Of a stretch of DNA of 64,000 nt, positions 18,112-24,583 are shown piece after piece. The DNA comes from Saprospiraceae bacterium. GTDB lineage: Bacteria > Bacteroidota > Bacteroidia > Chitinophagales > Saprospiraceae. Below the pieces are notes generated by a model. It did not search any database. It was not told the DNA's origin and was given only the letters and a program-made list of their open reading frames with translations. Position 1 is the first letter of the stretch; the number at the start of each line of letters is the position of its first letter. A program made the position numbers and the translations under genes. The stretch lies in the NCBI GenBank assembly GCA_016714985.1, contig JADKBS010000011.1, positions 1 through 64,000 on the forward strand, given 5' to 3'.

Positions 18112-18399
18112 TTAGTCTTTTACAATCGCTCCCCGTTTTTTCCAGTCTTCGAAGTCAATGCCTTTGGTTTTGGAGCGACTTACGATTGCTCCGGTCAATA
18201 TCCCGTCCAACCTCGCATTGGTCAAAATCGCCCCGGTCAAATCGGCCCCGGTCAAATCCGCATTGTCCAATTGCGCCCCGGTCAAATTCGCCCCGGCCGA
18301 ATTCCAGCTTCCCCCTTTGGACAAATCAGCCTTGGTCAATTTCGCCTCGTACAACCACGCTTCAGTCAAATTCGCCCTTTGCAACCTCGCTCCTGTCAA
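18112..18399 (-). CDS. Pentapeptide-repeat protein, C-terminal fragment
   Basis: 95 residues of A(D/N)LxG-type repeats: ARLQRANLTEAWLYEAKLTK, ADLSKG, then ANLTGAQLDNADLTGADLTG and ILTNARLDGILTGAIVSR. The end GIDFEDWKKRGAIVKD matches the end of the neighbouring pentapeptide protein at 19325 (GIADFDAFAEKYFVRIED). It is the downstream part of a gene that starts at 18715 and is broken at least twice. Pentapeptide repeats fold as a square beta-helix; exported ones have no common function. The preceding start codon here is internal. Confidence 0.65.
   Translation of the reverse strand: MTGARLQRANLTEAWLYEAKLTKADLSKGGSWNSAGANLTGAQLDNADLTGADLTGAILTNARLDGILTGAIVSRSKTKGIDFEDWKKRGAIVKD
18208..18293. repeat. 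86-bp direct repeat, copy 1
   Basis: Identical over 86 bp to 18410-18495, 202 bp apart, inside the pentapeptide gene. Exact identity at DNA level, including third positions, shows a recent duplication or an assembly duplication rather than ordinary repeat-protein similarity. Confidence 0.85.
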
Positions 18400-18577
18400 A
18401 TCCGCCCTTCAACCTCGCATTGGTCAAAATCGCCCCGGTCAAATCGGCCCCGGTCAAATCCGCATTGTCCAATTGCGCCCCGGTCAAATTCGCCCTGTAC
18501 AAACTCATCCGGCTCAACTTCGCTCCGTAAAAATCCTCTCCTCCTTCCTGACTTTTCGTTCCCAGCAATCCCAACAT
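18362..18577 (-). CDS. Pentapeptide-repeat protein, middle fragment
   Basis: 71 residues: EGGEDFYGAKLSRMSLYRAN, LTGAQLDNADLTGADLTGAI, then NARLKG before the frame is lost in GFDRSEVAKGEFD. In the next frame the repeats resume as ADLTGARLQRANLTEAWLYE (18112-18399), so a net two-base loss (or one-base gain) at about 18400-18408 splits the gene exactly at the end of the second 86-bp repeat. Upstream in the same frame, GDCRELDTPFMLGLL continues toward the signal-peptide part and aligns with QDCSKLPYPQ of the 19325 paralogue. Confidence 0.6.
   Translation of the reverse strand: MLGLLGTKSQEGGEDFYGAKLSRMSLYRANLTGAQLDNADLTGADLTGAILTNARLKGGFDRSEVAKGEFD
18410..18495. repeat. 86-bp direct repeat, copy 2
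   Basis: Second copy of the 18208-18293 sequence, same orientation, no mismatch. Confidence 0.85.
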
Positions 18578-18625
18578 AAAAGGGGTGTCTAACTCCCTAC
18601 AGTCACCTTTATCGGCCCCTCCCGC

Positions 18626-18715
18626 TCAATCTCCTTGCCCCGCCGCATCCGACAGGTTAAAAAACACAAGGCAAAACAGCATGCCAACCCCGGTGATGAT
18701 ATTTTTCGATTTCAT
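18626..18715 (-). pseudogene. Detached signal-peptide exon of the broken pentapeptide gene
   Basis: ATG at 18715 encodes MKSKNIITGVGMLFCLVFFN then LSDAAGQGD and a stop. It parallels the signal peptide of the 19325 paralogue (MKSNNSIQFAGILFCLSFFS). Another frame change between here and 18577 is needed to join it to the repeats. Confidence 0.6.
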
Positions 18716-18751
18716 TGTTTTAAAAAATTTAGTGGTGAAAAAAATGGTGTT

Positions 18752-19291
18752 TTATTCCGACCTTTTGAAACTTTCGAGCGCCATCAAAATATCGCTGAAA
18801 TGCTCCATCATGCCCTCGTGGAAGCCGTAGGTGGCAATGACCACAATGGCATGGTCGCCGCTCACGGGCGTTTCGAGGATGTCAATGGCCACGTCAATTG
18901 GCGTTTCTTCGCCTTGCAGTTTGGCGGTTCCTCCGGTGGAAAGCAGGGTCAGGCCGTTGACTTCCCGGTTTCCCTGTGGGTCGGTCAGGGTCAGCCCGTC
19001 GCACCATGAGCTGAACTCCCGCTGGATGTTGGCGACGGTTTCTGCTACCGTGTGGGCTTGAGATATGTACGCCATGATGCGCACTTTTCCGTCGGGCGAC
19101 TCGCCAGCAATACTATTTGCGTCTCCAGCGGCAGGCCAGCCTTCGGCAAAGCCCATCGTCAGCCCGGCGCTGCTCATGGTGAGCCATTTGGCGGGCTGTG
19201 GTGGTTGCCAATCGGAGGTTTCGTCCTGCGCTTGCAGGCTGAGGGTGGCCAGCAGTAAGCTGGCGAGGATGAGGGATTTTAAGATTTTCAT
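18752..19291 (-). CDS. Secreted protein, second array family (stand-alone copy 2)
   Basis: 179 residues. Signal peptide MKILKSLILASLLLATLSLQ ending AQ. Paralogue of the protein at 13782-14300 by start, end and internal motifs (AGLTMGFAEGW, SPDGKVRIMAYIS, IDILETPVSGDHAIVVIATY, FSDILMALESF). The paired positions of these two genes, each next to a pentapeptide or NWDT gene, suggest duplication of a cassette. No recognised enzyme motif. The spacer to the broken pentapeptide gene at 18715 is only 36 bp, so they probably share a transcript. Confidence 0.75.
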   Translation of the reverse strand: MKILKSLILASLLLATLSLQAQDETSDWQPPQPAKWLTMSSAGLTMGFAEGWPAAGDANSIAGESPDGKVRIMAYISQAHTVAETVANIQREFSSWCDGLTLTDPQGNREVNGLTLLSTGGTAKLQGEETPIDVAIDILETPVSGDHAIVVIATYGFHEGMMEHFSDILMALESFKRSE

Positions 19292-19324
19292 GTTGAAATG
19301 GATTTTGAAATAAATGGCAATGGA

Positions 19325-19795
19325 TTAGTCTTCGATTCGGACAAAGTACTTTTCTGCGAAAGCATCGAAATCAGCGATGCCCTTGGTAGTCTTGCGGCTG
19401 ACTTTTGCGTTCATCAAATCAGCGCCATCGAACAGTGTGCCCGTGAGGTTGGCCCCAATCAAGTTGGCGAATTTCAGGTCCGTACCACGGAAATCGGCCC
19501 CGCTCAAATCGGCACCTGAAAAATCCGCATGAGGGAAATCCGTACCCCGGAAAACGCCTTTGCTCAGGTTTGCCTGCCTTAAAATAGCACCGCCAAGGTC
19601 TAATCCTCTTAGCTGCTCTCCCCGCAAATCAGCATTGGGTATTTCTATTAGTCCATTCTTTAGCATGGACGCATAGCAATGTGTTTTTTGGGGATATGGC
19701 AACTTGCTGCAATCTTGTGCAACTGCTTCTTGCAGACTAAAAAAACTGAGGCAAAAGAGGATGCCTGCGAATTGGATTGAATTGTTCGATTTCAT
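19325..19795 (-). CDS. Secreted pentapeptide-repeat protein, intact paralogue
   Basis: 156 residues. A signal peptide (MKSNNSIQFAGILFCLSFFS ... AVAQ) precedes a short Cys-containing linker (DCSKLPYPQKTHCYASML, two Cys that could form a disulfide in the periplasm) and then pentapeptide repeats from about residue 55 to 130: ADLRGEQLRGLDLGGAILRQ, ANLSKGVFRGTDFPHADFSG, ADLSGADFRGTDLKFANLIG. The C-terminal cap is KTTKGIADFDAFAEKYFVRI. The repeats predict a right-handed quadrilateral beta-helix about 15 rungs long at most. This is the intact relative of the broken gene at 18112-18715, and its end lies 33 bp before the 19291 start codon. Confidence 0.85.
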   Translation of the reverse strand: MKSNNSIQFAGILFCLSFFSLQEAVAQDCSKLPYPQKTHCYASMLKNGLIEIPNADLRGEQLRGLDLGGAILRQANLSKGVFRGTDFPHADFSGADLSGADFRGTDLKFANLIGANLTGTLFDGADLMNAKVSRKTTKGIADFDAFAEKYFVRIED

Positions 19796-19860
19796 TGTTG
19801 ATTGGTTGTTGAAAAAAATTTGTTGGTGAAAATTATTGGTGATGGTTCTTTGGCCATTCC

Positions 19861-20421
19861 CTATTGCCGCTCAAAGCCCTTGTAGTCAGGATCTACCCGC
19901 TTTTTGGCAAATGCCGCCTCGATGATTTGGCGGAACTCCTCCGGCGTCGGGTCGAAGATAATCACGTCCTTTGGCGGCTCAGGAACGCCGTTCGAGGTGG
20001 TGACAGAATGTTGTTCAACCGAATGGCGGACGTTTGGGAAATCCTTCTTTATATCGTCCTCGTCCGTTTGGATGCCGTATATGATATTCGGGTTGCGTTC
20101 ATCCAACTTGATGGCAAACACCGAATAATTATCACCGCCCGAAGCAAACCTGCCCCTCGTGGTGCCGATGACCCATGGTGACATGCTGCGGACGTGGAGG
20201 CTGTCGCTGATATAGGAATTCATGGATCCCTTCGTCTTGTCCACCCAGTACTCAATCTTGTTGCTGGTGATGACGAGCTTGCTCTGGTCGGCGAGGTAGG
20301 TGCCCTGCATTTCCCGTGGGAAAGCATCCATGTCGGGCGCACCCGTGGGCTGCGGGCCACTGTAATAGGTGCAGCTGGTGAAAAGTGCCAAGAATAAGGA
20401 AAGGCAAAACAGGTTTTTCAT
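19861..20421 (-). CDS. Lipoprotein of unknown function
   Basis: 186 residues from the ATG at 20421. MKNLFCLSLFLALFTSC is a lipoprotein signal with the lipobox LFTSC, so the mature protein should be lipidated and membrane-attached; an alternative start at 20430 adds MLI. The mature part has PREMQGTYLADQSKLVITSN and YSVFAIKLDERNPNIIYGIQ, then FPNVRHSVEQHSV and DVIIFDPTPEEFRQIIEAAF. I do not recognise a named family. The GTYxAD...LVIT start suggests a small beta-barrel (lipocalin-like) domain, a guess. It is on the same strand as the rest of the array, 66 bp upstream of the 19795 start. Confidence 0.72.
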   Translation of the reverse strand: MKNLFCLSLFLALFTSCTYYSGPQPTGAPDMDAFPREMQGTYLADQSKLVITSNKIEYWVDKTKGSMNSYISDSLHVRSMSPWVIGTTRGRFASGGDNYSVFAIKLDERNPNIIYGIQTDEDDIKKDFPNVRHSVEQHSVTTSNGVPEPPKDVIIFDPTPEEFRQIIEAAFAKKRVDPDYKGFERQ

Positions 20422-20497
20422 AATAAGCATAGGTTTAGTAAAGAATTGGATTTGCTTGGGGGGGGAATGCCGGGGGGTGATTGAAATTGAGGGTTGT

Positions 20498-20920
20498 TTA
20501 TTGCTGCGGGAAGATGCCCGCCGTGCACATGCAGTAGTTCATGCCGACACCGGCGCCTTTGGCATCGTCGGCAGCATGGAACTCATCGCCGAGGCGCTCG
20601 CCCAGCCTGCTCGTCATGCCGACGGGTGTGCGGCCCTTCAGGTTCGGCACGGCGAAATTGGTCTTTCCGTCACCACCATAGCTATTCCCGATGACAGCAA
20701 ACAAGACCTGGTTGTTGGCAATGTCGAGCAGTTTCCCGTCGCAGGACACGAAGTTGCGTGGGCAAAAACTGCCCGCAAATGCGAACACCTCACCGATGTA
20801 TGCTTCACTGGAAACTGGGCGCTCCACGGGTTGTGGTTTTGAGCTGGCGCCGATGACGGCCATTGTCAGTACGCCGCCTACGAGGAAGGACATGAAGTGA
20901 TTTAACTTGAAATTGAACAT
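20498..20920 (-). CDS. Phage-tail-collar-domain protein (microcystin-dependent-protein type)
   Basis: 140 residues. An N-terminal hydrophobic segment (MSFLVGGVLTMAVIGASS) acts as signal or anchor. Then the tail-collar domain: YIGEVFAFAGSFCPRNFVSC, DGKLLDIANNQVLFAVIGNS, YGGDGKTNFAVPNLKGRTPV, with the end YCMCTAGIFPQQ. These follow the usual collar pattern of IGEI..FAG.F.P.G...C.G..L.I..N..LF...G..YGGDG.T.F..P.L.GR. Such proteins in Bacteroidota are often called microcystin-dependent proteins; real role unclear. No other phage genes are visible, so this is not evidence for a prophage. It follows the one-helix gene at 20981 by 60 bp and is likely in one transcript with it. Confidence 0.85.
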   Translation of the reverse strand: MFNFKLNHFMSFLVGGVLTMAVIGASSKPQPVERPVSSEAYIGEVFAFAGSFCPRNFVSCDGKLLDIANNQVLFAVIGNSYGGDGKTNFAVPNLKGRTPVGMTSRLGERLGDEFHAADDAKGAGVGMNYCMCTAGIFPQQ

Positions 20921-20980
20921 GGTTTATAGTATTTTAATTGGTGAAAAAATGGCGAAAAGAATCTTGCTGCTTGGACAAGC

Positions 20981-21142
20981 TCAACTGTTCAGCTTTTCTA
21001 TCCGCTTGTCTAGCTCTTGGTTTCGGTACTCAAAATACCGATGGAACCCATAAGCAATCGCAGCAAGCAGCAATGCCCAAACCAACCAATAGCGCACCGC
21101 CGAGTTGGGAGCTTTAGTCCTATTTTGAAATGGATGTTTCAT
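20981..21142 (-). CDS. Small one-helix membrane protein
   Basis: 53 residues from the ATG at 21142 (MKHPFQNRTKAPNSAVRYWL). A single hydrophobic helix, VRYWLVWALLLAAIAYGFHR, is followed by a charged coil YFEYRNQELDKRIEKLNS. An upstream in-frame ATG at 21223 would prepend 27 non-conserved-looking residues. The first gene after the four TTGTAACG iterons at 21232-21272, it probably heads the unit with the tail-collar gene. No family recognised; topology only. Confidence 0.55.
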   Translation of the reverse strand: MKHPFQNRTKAPNSAVRYWLVWALLLAAIAYGFHRYFEYRNQELDKRIEKLNS

Positions 21143-21231
21143 TGCCGTGCCGTGAATTTGATTGACCATCGTGCTAAAAAATTTGATGCTGCAAAGAAGC
21201 GGGCAGCGGCAGGCAAACGCCAAAAAAATGG

Positions 21232-21272
21232 CGTTACAACGGCGTCACAGGCGCGTTACAAAAACGTTACAA
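21232..21272 (-). promoter_or_regulatory. Four TTGTAACG iterons at exact 11-bp spacing
   Basis: Minus-strand octamers at 21265-21272, 21254-21261, 21243-21250 (variant CTGTGACG) and 21232-21239 recur every 11 bp, about 90-130 bp upstream of the 21142 start. Two copies of the same octamer with the same spacing occur at 8619-8637. The spacing of one DNA turn suggests cooperative binding by an OmpR/PhoB-type regulator on one face of the helix (inference). Confidence 0.55.
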
Positions 21273-21280
21273 TGGAAAAA

Positions 21281-21366
21281 GAGTGAGAGAAAGTGAGAGG
21301 GTGAGAGGGTGAGAGGGGGCATGCGTCTCTTACGCTCTCACCCTCTCACTCTCTCACTCTCTCACT
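21281..21366. repeat. Inverted repeat of GTGAGAG / CTCTCAC units
   Basis: About 38 bp of GTGAGAGG-type repeats on the left pair with CTCTCACCCTCTCACTCTCT units on the right around a short loop (GGCATGCG). It overlaps the last codons of the 21354-23072 gene and may terminate its transcript. Confidence 0.7.
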
Positions 21367-23072
21367 ACCTTCTTTTTCATGCGCATCTTCGTCTGCCGAA
21401 TGGTGCCGTCGGAGACGCCAAGCATATTGGCCATCTCGTGGGTGGTGAGTTGCAGCTTTTCGAGCACGAGGTAACGAAGCTCGGCTTGGGTGAGGTCGGG
21501 ATACTGTGTCTTTTGTACTTCGATGAAATTCGGATGTACCTTTTCAAAGATGCTTCGAAACTGCGTCCAATCCTCGTCGGTGAGGATGGTGCTTTGGGTG
21601 AGCTTTTCCAGGTATTCGCTGCGCTCGCCGGAGCGGGAAAGCTTGTCGAGTTCGAGGCGGAGGTTTTCGGCCAGTTCCGATTTTTCACGAAGGGACTGGG
21701 TGAAGGTGGCAAGTTCGCTCCTGGCAGCTTCCAATTCAGCGGCTGCTTGCTTGCGCTTATGTTGCAATCGTTTGTAGTTGCCGTAGGCCAAACCGCCCAT
21801 CAAGAGCATGATGACAATGGCCGCATTGCGGAGCATGGTCTGCAATTGCTTCTCGCTTTCCACCAGTTTCAGCTGCTCGGTGTATTTCTCAGCGGCCATC
21901 CGCTGCTGAATTTTTTCGAGCGTGCGGGCATCGTTGCGGCGTTCGAGGCTGTCCTGCAAGGGTTTGGCAAAATTAGCGTAGCGCACGGCTTCGGCAAAAT
22001 CGCCCCGCAGCTCATAGTAACGAGCGTAGGATTGGTAAAACTTGACGTGCTTGAAATACTCCGGTTCCTCTTTTTGGTCCAATATCGAGGCTATTTCGGC
22101 GGCCCGTTTGAGCAAGGGCCCAGCTTCGTCCAGTTTTTTCAGCTCCAGTTTGGTCGAAATCAAGACCTGCAACATATCGTACTCCGCCCTGAGCCAGTAT
22201 GCCTCGGCGTCCAATGGCGATTTGAGCAGCGCATAGCCCTCATTGGCATATCGTTCGCCTTCCTCGTATTTGCCCTGCCCGATGAGCATGGAGGCAATGT
22301 CAACAGAGGCGATGCCCAGCCAAGTTTTACAAAACAACTCTTCACTCGGCTTGTCACTAGCGCATTTGCTAGTCACCTCGATGATTTTCTTGGCGTACGG
22401 GATGCTTAAATCGTATTGCTTTTGCCGCTGGTATATACTTTGGATATGGTTCTTGATAAAAATCCAAACCTGTAGGCCATTGCCCTTTGGCACCGTGTAT
22501 TTCTCAGCAGTCAAGAGAATTTTCAGGGCTTTTTCATAGTCTTCCAGTTGGAACATGAACCGCCCGGAGTGGTACAGCAACCTTGCAATATCAAATGGCT
22601 TGAAATTGTCAAAACCAATGTCCTCCATCCTTTCATATTCTACCAGAATATAGGCATACAACTGTTCGTTGGACAAATGTTGATGGTGGTTTTTACCAAA
22701 CTGAACATAGTGCTCCGCAACGATTTCCCCCTCCTTTACGTCATACGCTTTTGCTGCTTCCAAAAGCTCCGACTCCAGTTCTCCCACATTGCCTTTTAAT
22801 GAATAGAAAGCATGGCGCTGCTGGAAATGCTCATAAAGCAAGGCAAAAATCGCCTTTTCGTCCCCCTCCGATTTAGCAGCGGCCAGCATGGGGCGATACC
22901 AAGCCAGAAACTCGGTCGTGTCCTTCCAGATCCTGTTTGGGTCGTAAACGTAGTTCAACCGCTCAGCGGTTGACATGGCCCGGAAGGCATTGGCATCAAC
23001 GTTCGATTGCGCCGCAGCAAGCTGCGGCAGAAAAGCGATGTACAGGTAAATGAATAGGTGACTGAGTTTCAA
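21354..23072 (-). CDS. Membrane-anchored TPR sensor with C-terminal HTH (transcriptional regulator)
   Basis: 572 residues. Signal peptide MKLSHLFIYLYIAFLPQLAA ending AQ. A long alpha-helical periplasmic part (about 30-400) reads as tetratricopeptide-type repeats (for example HSGRFMFQLEDYEKALKILL, YEEGERYANEGYALL, DFAEAVRYANFAKPL). A transmembrane helix at about 413-430 (AAIVIMLLMGGLAYG) leads into a cytoplasmic coiled coil (QAAAELEAARSELATFTQSL) and a C-terminal helix-turn-helix: DLTQAELRYLVLEKLQLTTH then MANMLGVSDGTIRQTKMRMK, close to the LuxR/GerE pattern. This architecture is common in Bacteroidota and implies transmembrane signalling to DNA. It is the only obvious regulator beside the secreted array and is a candidate to bind the nearby iterons (inference). 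Confidence 0.82.
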   Translation of the reverse strand: MKLSHLFIYLYIAFLPQLAAAQSNVDANAFRAMSTAERLNYVYDPNRIWKDTTEFLAWYRPMLAAAKSEGDEKAIFALLYEHFQQRHAFYSLKGNVGELESELLEAAKAYDVKEGEIVAEHYVQFGKNHHQHLSNEQLYAYILVEYERMEDIGFDNFKPFDIARLLYHSGRFMFQLEDYEKALKILLTAEKYTVPKGNGLQVWIFIKNHIQSIYQRQKQYDLSIPYAKKIIEVTSKCASDKPSEELFCKTWLGIASVDIASMLIGQGKYEEGERYANEGYALLKSPLDAEAYWLRAEYDMLQVLISTKLELKKLDEAGPLLKRAAEIASILDQKEEPEYFKHVKFYQSYARYYELRGDFAEAVRYANFAKPLQDSLERRNDARTLEKIQQRMAAEKYTEQLKLVESEKQLQTMLRNAAIVIMLLMGGLAYGNYKRLQHKRKQAAAELEAARSELATFTQSLREKSELAENLRLELDKLSRSGERSEYLEKLTQSTILTDEDWTQFRSIFEKVHPNFIEVQKTQYPDLTQAELRYLVLEKLQLTTHEMANMLGVSDGTIRQTKMRMKKKVVRE

Positions 23073-23150
23073 CTTTGTAAACTGACTTTGGCGGCGAAGA
23101 TGGTATTTTTATGAAAATATTGCACCCCAGTTTTATTTCATCCAAAAACA

Positions 23151-23185
23151 AAAAGGGGTTCCAACGCTGGTTGGAACCCCTTTTT
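23151..23185 (-). terminator. Rho-independent terminator of the PKD lipoprotein gene
   Basis: Perfect 15-bp stem (23151-23165 with 23170-23184), loop GCTG, with T runs on both sides so it can work in either direction; it lies 18 bp past the 23203 stop. Confidence 0.85.
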
Positions 23186-23202
23186 GTGGAAGCAATTGAA
23201 AA

Positions 23203-23664
23203 CTATGACTCATGGTCACCCCCGCCAAAAATGCAGAGCACGATAATGTCCTTGCTGACCTTGCTCACATTGCCGCGTTGGTCGGTGGCTGTTAGCGTTA
23301 CTGTATAGTTTCCATGTATTTTATAGGAATATTTAGGGTTCACTTCCGTGGATGTGTCACCGTTCCCAAAATCCCATGAATACGACATGGCATTCACCGT
23401 CTTGTTGTTGAGAATCAGGTTAATCTGCTCGTCAACCTTGCCGTTCACATTGTCAATGGTGAAGTCCACGACCATCGCACTGGCAGTGTTCCCGCCCTGA
23501 TGGTCGCCGCCATTGCAGCCATGGCCGTCGCCTGTTGGGTCGTTGTAGGTGGTGGTTGGATAGCCAGTGGAGGTCGGCCTTACTTGATCGTCGGCATTTT
23601 CTTTGGTGCAAGCGGCAAGCACAGCCACTGTGGCGATGAGTAGTAAGAATAGATTTTTTTTCAT
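23203..23664 (-). CDS. Lipoprotein with a PKD domain
   Basis: 153 residues from the ATG at 23664, giving MKKNLFLLLIATVAVLAACT with lipobox LAAC. The mature N-terminus is Gly/His/Asp-rich (DPTGDGHGCNGGDHQGGNT). A PKD domain spans about 60-145: ISYSWDFGNGDTS-like core reading YSWDFGNGDTSTEVNPKYSY then HGNYTVTLTATD, the classic WDFGDG...H.Y...G.YTVTLT pattern with Asn for Asp. PKD domains are extracellular protein-contact modules. It stands between the TPR regulator and a phosphoesterase and has its own terminator. A longer frame to 23694 lacks sense before the signal. Confidence 0.85.
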   Translation of the reverse strand: MKKNLFLLLIATVAVLAACTKENADDQVRPTSTGYPTTTYNDPTGDGHGCNGGDHQGGNTASAMVVDFTIDNVNGKVDEQINLILNNKTVNAMSYSWDFGNGDTSTEVNPKYSYKIHGNYTVTLTATDQRGNVSKVSKDIIVLCIFGGGDHES

Positions 23665-23725
23665 TCTCAAACTAATTTGGTGGAAGATGGACAAATATAG
23701 CGGTTTTTATTGTCTCCTACCGCAT

Positions 23726-24484
23726 TCACCAATTAATTGTCATTCCAGTTTCGAAAAAACCATGTTCCCCATATTCCACATACCCCAATTGGTTGGTCAG
23801 CATCCTCGTATTGCCGATGTTGAAAGCAGGCACATGGGCATGGTGGTGCCCATAAATCCAAATAGCAGGTCCTTGGTCGAAGATGCGGTCGTGCAGCTCT
23901 GTCGCAAAAGCCTCGTTGATGGTGCTGCCTAGGTATTGCGGTGGATAGTGCATCAGCGTTGGCACGTGGTGCGTTACGACGACGGTCTTGCCCTCGTGCG
24001 GCTTCGCCAGCTCACCGAAAACAAAATCCACGCTTTCCTCGTGCAATTGGGTGAAACGACTCGGTGTGAACTTGTAACGCCCGTCGTTTATTAGCCAGAA
24101 ATCGCTCACGTTCTGGGCCAAGTTCCATTCGTTGGCAGGGCTTATTTTCGACCACAGTGTTGAAAAGATGAAACGGGTATCGCCATGCACCACCGCATGG
24201 TTATTGACCAAATGCACATTGGGCTTGATGTCGTATAGGAAACTGCCCATGCGTTTCGCCACATCAAACCCGTAATATTCGTGGTTGCCGGGCACCCAAT
24301 AGGTTTTCACCCAATGGTCGGAGACGAACTTGAAGAAGTCCTTGTGCTTTTCCATTTCAACAAATGGTACGATGTCGCCTGCCAGCAAGAGCAGGTTGCC
24401 CTCAGGCTTCAAGGGGCTGGCGTTCAAGCGTTGCTTATTCTTTGTGAATTCGAGGTGAAGGTCGGAGGCGAACTGGATGGTCAT
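23726..24484 (-). CDS. Calcineurin-like metallophosphoesterase
   Basis: 252 residues from the ATG at 24484 (MTIQFASDLHLEFTKNK); the frame extends to 24523 without support. The five metal-binding blocks of the family are present in order: SDLHLEF (D-x-H), LLLAGDIV (GD), PGNHEYYG (GNHE), VVTHHVP (H) and GHHHAH (GHxH). It should hydrolyse a phosphoester with two metal ions in the cytoplasm; substrate unknown, as this general group covers nucleotides, phosphoproteins and others. No signal peptide. Spacing to the rocD gene is about 100 bp, and both are on the minus strand. Confidence 0.9.
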   Translation of the reverse strand: MTIQFASDLHLEFTKNKQRLNASPLKPEGNLLLLAGDIVPFVEMEKHKDFFKFVSDHWVKTYWVPGNHEYYGFDVAKRMGSFLYDIKPNVHLVNNHAVVHGDTRFIFSTLWSKISPANEWNLAQNVSDFWLINDGRYKFTPSRFTQLHEESVDFVFGELAKPHEGKTVVVTHHVPTLMHYPPQYLGSTINEAFATELHDRIFDQGPAIWIYGHHHAHVPAFNIGNTRMLTNQLGYVEYGEHGFFETGMTINW

Positions 24485-24583
24485 GTGCTGCTGTTTTTTA
24501 CAAAAACGAAAGGGCCGCACCATGCAAGCCCTCCGTTTATAATTTCTTTAATTCCGATTTCACTTGCTTGCATTTTCGATTGC

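Noticed and set aside
20498..20920. Prophage suggested by the tail-collar domain
   Set aside because: No capsid, terminase, integrase or tail genes nearby; such domains occur alone in many bacteria.
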